Shown here piece after piece: positions 59,339-64,000 of a DNA stretch of 64,000 bases. The stretch is from Longitalea arenae (GTDB lineage Bacteria; Bacteroidota; Bacteroidia; Chitinophagales; Chitinophagaceae), in assembly GCF_016924755.1 (NCBI RefSeq), contig NZ_JAFFJX010000008.1:310001-374000 (forward strand). Reading direction: 5' to 3'. Each line of letters starts with the position of its first letter. The stretch's first letter is position 1. A program made the translations under genes and the position numbers. The notes under the pieces were generated by a model. That model saw nothing but the letters and a program-made list of their open reading frames with translations. It searched no databases and was not told the origin of the DNA.

Positions 59339-61978
59339 ATGAAGAAAATAAGCTGGCAACAGGTAATGCCACATCTGGTATCCATTGCTATTTTTTTGAT
59401 AGTAGCCATATTCTTTGCGAAACCTGCCCTGGAAAGCGACACCGTGATGAAGCAGAGCGATATTACGCACTGGGAAGGTATGGCGCACCAGTCATTCCAG
59501 TATAAAGAGAAACATGGCCGGTTCCCGTTGTGGGCAACCAATATGTATGCGGGTATGCCAGCTTATCAGATCGCTATGGATGGTCCCTGGACCCCTGTTC
59601 ATCTGGTCGATAAAATAATGCAACTGGGATTGCCCAAGCCCATCAATATGTTCTTCCTGGCCTGCGTTTGCTTTTACATCCTGTGCATGTGCCTGCGTAT
59701 TCGGCCCTGGGTGGCTGTTATTGGCGGATTGGCGTTTGCCTATAGTACCACTTTCCCCATATTCATAGCAGCCGGTCACGATACCCAAATGCTGGCCCTC
59801 GCTTATGCACCTGCTGTATTAGGGGGTGTTATCTTACTCTTCGATGGAAAATACATCGCCGGCTTTGTGTTAACTACGCTGTTCTGCGGTTTGCAGATCG
59901 CGCAGGGGCATCAGCAGGTAAGCTATTATATGTTCCTCGTGATCGGTATTATGGTCCTCTTCTTCCTGATCCAAAGCTTCCGTTCGGGTATATTGGCCCG
60001 GCAACTGAAAGCGACCGGACTCACGGCCCTGGCTACCGTCATCGGTGTTGCCATCAGCGCCGTAACCCTCCTGACCGTCTACGATTATTCCAAGGAATCA
60101 AAACGGGGCGGCCAGCTGGTAATGCCCAATAGAAAGAATACCCAGGATGTAGTTCAAAACGATAAAACAAAAGGCCTGAGTAAGGCATATGCGTTTGACT
60201 GGAGTTATGGCTGGAGCGAATCCCTCTCCCTGATGTTCCCGGGCGTTAAAGGTTATGGTCAAACCTATGGTGAACGCGATGGCGACCAGTTCATATTTCC
60301 TAAACTCGATGAAAAATCGAATTACGCCGAATATCTGACAGAGAAAATGGGCTATCCTGAGGAGCAGGCTGCCCAGGAAGCCATGCAGGCAAGCGGTGGC
60401 TTGTATTGGGGCGATCAGCCATTCACTTCGGGTCCCATTTACCTGGGCGCCATCATCTGTATGCTGTTCATATTTTCCCTGGTTTACCTGGATGGCACCC
60501 ATAAATGGTGGATACTCACAGCCGCCATCCTCGGTGTTTTGCTGGCGCTGGGAAAACATTTCCCTTCCTTCAATTATTTCCTGTTCGATTACCTGCCTTT
60601 TTATAATAAATTCCGGGTGCCTACCATGGCATTGGAAATCACGGGGATGGTAGTACCGGTTGGTGCGGTGCTGGGCCTCGAGAAACTGGTTGCTGCTACT
60701 ACTATCGACCTAAAGAAAATTCAGCTGGCCGCTATCATAACCGGCGCTGTATTCCTGGTAGCCATCGGGCTCTATTTCACTTCCGATTACAGCAATGAAA
60801 ACAAAAAGCGTACAACCGCCATCGTTTCATTGTTGCAGTCCCCCAATACCAATAATACCAATTTCAGGTCTATCCTCGATTCCATCAACAAAAATTATCC
60901 GGCCCAAATAGATAATAAATTCTTTGAGCGCTTCCTCTACCAGGCGAAGAATGACCCTGCTGTAGCACGCGGCCTGCTGACCGCATTGCGCGAAGACCGT
61001 CAGGCGGCTTATGGCGCCACCCTGGTACGTTCACTGATCTATGCGCTGCTGGCCATGGGTATCCTGTTCGTTTTCATTCACAAAAAGATCAACGCCCTTA
61101 TGATGCTGGCCGGTATGGGTCTGCTGGTGACCATCGATCTCGTGAGCATGGCCAGCAATTACCTGAACAGCTACAGTTTCGGCAGCAAGGAAAATTATGA
61201 GGCGGCTGAGTTTCCCTTAACCGCCGCCGACCAGGCCATTCTCAAAGACCCGGACCCCAATTTCCGGGTATTGAATACCACCGCAGGTGATCCTTTTGCC
61301 GGTGATTCGCGAACTTCTTACTACCATAAATCTATTGGCGGTTATCACCCCGCACGTCTGGGTATTTACGATGATCTCATGGAATACCAGTTGTCGGGCT
61401 CGCCGAATTTCGCGGTCCTCAACATGCTCAATACAAAATATTTCATCCAACAGGTCGATCAAAATAATGTGGCCGCTGTTCCCAATCCCAATGCATTAGG
61501 CAATGCGTGGTTTGTGAAAAGCGTACAATATGTAGCTGGTCCGGTGAAGGAAATGGAAGCCCTGAACAATCTCAATCCGGCGGAAGTAGCGATCGTTGAC
61601 AACGCCTTCAAATCGCAATTGAGCGGAGCCGTGCCTGCCGATAGCAGCGCCACTATCCGGCAAACTGCTTTCGATAATGAGGCCATCAGCTATGAGAGCA
61701 ATAGCAATGCACCCCATGTAGCGGTGTTCAGCGAGATCTTTTATAAAGACTGGCATGCCTATATCGATGGCAAAGAAGTACCGGTAGCCAAAGCCAATTA
61801 TATATTGCGCGCGCTGCTGATACCAGCCGGCAAACATAAGATCGACTTTAAGTATGAACCGAAAGTGTATCGTATGGGCAGTACCATCACAACCATCTCC
61901 GCCTGGATCCTGGGTCTGTTGATCCTGGCTTATCTCGGCTGGTTGTTAAGGCCCATGATCGCAAACAATAAAAAATAA
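59339..61978 (+). CDS. YfhO-type large membrane protein
   Basis: 879 residues. Twelve or more membrane helices in the first two-thirds (ISWQQVMPHLVSIAIFLIV onward, with LLDG-type loops), then a soluble C-terminal region (about 590-835, FRVLNTTAGDPFAGDSRTSY, LNMLNTKYFIQQVD) and a final helix (TTISAWILGLLILAYLGW). YfhO proteins are related to GT-C lipid-linked glycosyltransferases and act in cell-envelope or teichoic-acid glycosylation in Firmicutes. Substrate here unknown. A strong terminator follows. Confidence 0.85.
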   Translation: MKKISWQQVMPHLVSIAIFLIVAIFFAKPALESDTVMKQSDITHWEGMAHQSFQYKEKHGRFPLWATNMYAGMPAYQIAMDGPWTPVHLVDKIMQLGLPKPINMFFLACVCFYILCMCLRIRPWVAVIGGLAFAYSTTFPIFIAAGHDTQMLALAYAPAVLGGVILLFDGKYIAGFVLTTLFCGLQIAQGHQQVSYYMFLVIGIMVLFFLIQSFRSGILARQLKATGLTALATVIGVAISAVTLLTVYDYSKESKRGGQLVMPNRKNTQDVVQNDKTKGLSKAYAFDWSYGWSESLSLMFPGVKGYGQTYGERDGDQFIFPKLDEKSNYAEYLTEKMGYPEEQAAQEAMQASGGLYWGDQPFTSGPIYLGAIICMLFIFSLVYLDGTHKWWILTAAILGVLLALGKHFPSFNYFLFDYLPFYNKFRVPTMALEITGMVVPVGAVLGLEKLVAATTIDLKKIQLAAIITGAVFLVAIGLYFTSDYSNENKKRTTAIVSLLQSPNTNNTNFRSILDSINKNYPAQIDNKFFERFLYQAKNDPAVARGLLTALREDRQAAYGATLVRSLIYALLAMGILFVFIHKKINALMMLAGMGLLVTIDLVSMASNYLNSYSFGSKENYEAAEFPLTAADQAILKDPDPNFRVLNTTAGDPFAGDSRTSYYHKSIGGYHPARLGIYDDLMEYQLSGSPNFAVLNMLNTKYFIQQVDQNNVAAVPNPNALGNAWFVKSVQYVAGPVKEMEALNNLNPAEVAIVDNAFKSQLSGAVPADSSATIRQTAFDNEAISYESNSNAPHVAVFSEIFYKDWHAYIDGKEVPVAKANYILRALLIPAGKHKIDFKYEPKVYRMGSTITTISAWILGLLILAYLGWLLRPMIANNKK

Positions 61979-61997
61979 TCCTGCATAATGCAGTAAT

Positions 61998-62037
61998 AAT
62001 GAATGTCGAAGTGAGGCCCACTTCGACATTCATTTTT
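61998..62037 (+). terminator. Rho-independent terminator of the YfhO-type gene
   Basis: A perfect 16-bp stem, AATGAATGTCGAAGTG (61998-62013) and CACTTCGACATTCATT (62019-62034), with a 5-nt loop and TTT after it. The ATG at 61999 lies inside the stem, so the following gene must start later. Confidence 0.92.
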
Positions 62038-62064
62038 CAACACGAGAAACTGGTTACCATTAAT

Positions 62065-63003
62065 ATGACCACTCCGACTACAAGTACAGGCATTGCTATT
62101 GTTATCATTACCTATAACCGGCCCGAAGATGCGCTTGAACTCGCGCAGAACATCAGCCGCTTACAGCAGGTAACAACGCTGTGCAGCGAGGTGATCATTG
62201 TTAACAACCAATCTACGGTGTCTTATGCAGCCCTGGAAGCCTTTATAGCGCAAAACCCGCATATCCCCTTCCGCTATTTTAAAACGAACGAGAACCTGGG
62301 CGTTAGCCGCGGCCGCAATTACGCCATTCAGCAAAGCACCGCTCCTTATCTCGTATTCCTTGATGACGACGCGCTGTTCAGGAACCTCGATGCGCTGCAG
62401 TATATTCCGCAGATCTTCAATGAGTCCCCGGCGGCTACCAACCAGCGCACCGGCATCATCTCGTTCAAAGTGTATTATCATTCCACCGGCGAATTACAGA
62501 AAACCGCTTTTGCCCATAAACAGTTTGACCGGCGTAAGGACTGGCATCATTTTCAAACCGCTTATTTTGTCGGCTGCGCACATGCCATTCACCGAGATGT
62601 TTTTGACAAAACAGGCTACTACCCCACTAACTTCTTTTATGGAATGGAAGAATACGATCTCAGCTACCGCGCCATTGATGCCGGTTTTGATATCGTCTAC
62701 GACGACCGCGTAGTTATTCTGCATAAAGAATCGCCATTGGGCCGCCTGCCCAATAAAGAAAAACTGCGCGGCATGTGGGTGAATAAAAGCAAGGTTGCCT
62801 GGAAGTTTTTGCCACTGATCTATTTCATAAGCACGGCATTGATGTGGAGTTTTGAATACCTGCGTAAGAGCGGGTATCATTGGCCGGGATGGCTGAAAGG
62901 CTGGCGGGAAATATTCCGCATTCCGGCCAGCGAAACAAGAAGGCCGGTAAATAAGAAAGGCCTTAGCTATCTGAGAAAAGTAGAAGCCAGGTTGTGGTAT
63001 TGA
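62065..63003 (+). CDS. Glycosyltransferase family 2 protein
   Basis: 312 residues from ATG 62065; the in-frame ATG at 61999 falls in the terminator stem. GT-A fold with IVIITYNRPEDALELAQNI, the nucleotide-sugar DXD motif as VFLDDDALF, NLGVSRGRNYAIQQ, and an acceptor-domain motif YGMEEYDLSYRAIDAG. A C-terminal hydrophobic stretch (LIYFISTALMWSFEYL) may attach it to the membrane. Sugar donor and acceptor unknown. Its TGA stop begins a TGGTGAA heptamer array. Confidence 0.9.
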   Translation: MTTPTTSTGIAIVIITYNRPEDALELAQNISRLQQVTTLCSEVIIVNNQSTVSYAALEAFIAQNPHIPFRYFKTNENLGVSRGRNYAIQQSTAPYLVFLDDDALFRNLDALQYIPQIFNESPAATNQRTGIISFKVYYHSTGELQKTAFAHKQFDRRKDWHHFQTAYFVGCAHAIHRDVFDKTGYYPTNFFYGMEEYDLSYRAIDAGFDIVYDDRVVILHKESPLGRLPNKEKLRGMWVNKSKVAWKFLPLIYFISTALMWSFEYLRKSGYHWPGWLKGWREIFRIPASETRRPVNKKGLSYLRKVEARLWY

Positions 63004-63050
63004 TGGTGAATGGTGAATGGCCAAAGGTGAATAGTCAATGGTCAATGGCT
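63002..63050. repeat. TGGTGAA/TGGTCAA heptamer array
   Basis: Six units (TGGTGAA, TGGTCAA and variants). The glycosyltransferase stop TGA is the first triplet of the array. Confidence 0.82.
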
Positions 63051-63119
63051 CGCGAGTTTTTAAGATAATAACCGATCTTGCGCCGCCAATCTGTTCCGGC
63101 TTTTCCTTTCCGTCTTCCG

Positions 63120-63869
63120 TTACTTATAACCAAACTTCCCTAAAAATTCTTCTTTCCGCCGGGTAGCCACTTCAATCAGCGCATTGTCGCTCATTTCAAT
63201 TAATCCGCCCCTGCCCTTGTGGTATTTCTTAACGAAGTTCAAATTAATGATATGTGAGTTATGTATCCGGAAGAAGATCTCGGCAGGTAATATCTCTTCA
63301 TATTCTTTAATGATCCTCGATGAAACGTATTTCTGGTTATCTGTGGTATGAACGTAGGTATAGCCTCCTTTGGCCTCAAAGCGAATGATCTCCGACAGCT
63401 GCACAAAAACCAATCCATCATTATTCGGCAGGGCGATCTTTTGCAGCGAGGAATTCGGCCTGTTGATATTGAACATCAGATTCTGCAGCTGCACATTGAT
63501 GTTCTTGAACCGGATGCGCTCCTTGGCTTTAAGCACGGCAGTCCTCAACTCGTCGATACTTACCGGTTTCAATAAATAATCCAGTGCACTGTATTTAAAC
63601 GCTTTTAAGGTATATGCATCAAAGGCGGTAATGAAAATGATCTCAAAATCTATGGGCATTATTTTATCGAGCAGGTCAAAGGCGTTCCCATGTGGCATTT
63701 CAATATCCAGGAATACCAGTTGGGGTTGTTGGGCAGCAATCAGCGGAATGGCCGTTTCAGCACTAACGGCTTCACCGATTATCCGTACATCGGGGCAGCT
63801 TTCGTTTAATAATCCTTGTAAAATTCTGATGTTCTTAGGCTCGTCGTCAACTATAATAGCGTTAATCAT
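63120..63869 (-). CDS. LytTR-type response regulator
   Basis: 249 residues. Receiver domain with DDE (8-10), phosphoacceptor Asp55 (VFLDIEMP) and Lys (LLKPVS). The C-terminal LytTR DNA-binding domain (about 145-245) has IRFEAKGGYTYVHTT, YEEILPAEIFFRIHNSHIIN and the end RRKEEFLGKFGY. The partner is normally a LytS-type histidine kinase, here probably encoded just beyond the right edge. Confidence 0.92.
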   Translation of the reverse strand: MINAIIVDDEPKNIRILQGLLNESCPDVRIIGEAVSAETAIPLIAAQQPQLVFLDIEMPHGNAFDLLDKIMPIDFEIIFITAFDAYTLKAFKYSALDYLLKPVSIDELRTAVLKAKERIRFKNINVQLQNLMFNINRPNSSLQKIALPNNDGLVFVQLSEIIRFEAKGGYTYVHTTDNQKYVSSRIIKEYEEILPAEIFFRIHNSHIINLNFVKKYHKGRGGLIEMSDNALIEVATRRKEEFLGKFGYK

Positions 63870-63943
63870 ACAACAAAGAAAATGAATATATCAAAAAACA
63901 CGGAAATTTATTGTCACGTCGTTGCTAATGCATTGTGAAATTT

Positions 63944-64000
63944 TCATAGCTCCATCTCCGTCACAGTATTTTTTCGGTCATTCCCTGTTTGAAACAGGCG
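63944..64000 (-). CDS. Possible 3' end of an upstream gene (edge)
   Basis: One minus-strand frame stays open from the window edge to a TGA at 63944-63946 (last residues TVTEMEL). It lies 75 bp upstream of the LytTR regulator, where its histidine kinase would be expected. 18 codons are too few to judge. Confidence 0.25.
   Translation of the reverse strand, partial: RLFQTGNDRKNTVTEMEL

Overview
The window looks like a chromosome segment of a Bacteroidota bacterium, most likely family Chitinophagaceae (Niastella/Chitinophaga-like). The evidence is a SusC/SusD pair behind an ECF sigma factor and FecR-type anti-sigma factor, a type IX secretion C-terminal domain, an E. coli-order nuo operon with fused nuoCD, promoters of the Bacteroidota form TTTG-N19/20-TAnnTTTG (best at the tRNA-Val and clpS genes), and intergenic arrays of 7- and 8-bp repeats. 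No plasmid, phage or IS element was recognised.

Layout. 1-3.2 kb: a partial unknown gene (minus) and a plus-strand operon of a small unknown protein, a polytopic membrane protein, a NarX/LiaS-type histidine kinase and a NarL-type regulator. 3.2-4.0 kb: an orphan small gene behind the wreck of an Rhs/YD-repeat gene. 4.2-7.2 kb: an orphan ABC ATPase, a small AraC-type protein and an unknown protein. 7.2-23.3 kb: a complete 13-gene respiratory complex I operon on the minus strand (nuoA-B-CD-E-F-G-H-I-J-K-L-M-N). 23.4-27.0 kb: a CBS-pair protein and a three-gene operon (phage-tail-collar protein, formyltransferase, T9SS-exported protein). 27.2-35.3 kb: an NTF2-like lipoprotein, then sigma factor, anti-sigma factor, SusC and SusD. 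35.4-43 kb: housekeeping and small genes, including tRNA-Val, clpS-aat (N-degron pathway) and an exonuclease/GIY-YIG fusion. 43.2-44.6 kb: a gene-poor stretch holding two very short single-helix membrane proteins. 44.6-48 kb: valS and a PAP2 phosphatase. 48.8-53.6 kb: a stressosome-type operon (RsbR, RsbS, RsbT, ATPase/phosphatase) continuing into a histidine kinase and a response regulator. 53.7-64 kb: a surface metalloprotease-like protein, PrsW, an acetyltransferase, a queuosine-precursor transporter, a YfhO-type membrane protein, a glycosyltransferase and a LytTR regulator.

Most notable points. (1) Tandem heptamer or octamer arrays of several unrelated sequence families sit at the 3' ends of at least fourteen genes. 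They often supply the stop codon or the last codons, and in several cases form inverted pairs that straddle the stop. (2) The RsbRST module is wired to a two-component pair rather than to sigma-B, and the kinase carries a degenerate RsbT-like domain. (3) A seven-copy composite minisatellite lies at 48.1-48.5 kb. (4) An Rhs gene has been reduced to its signal peptide plus its C-terminal tip, next to a putative orphan immunity gene. All function calls come from reading the translated sequence; no database search was run.
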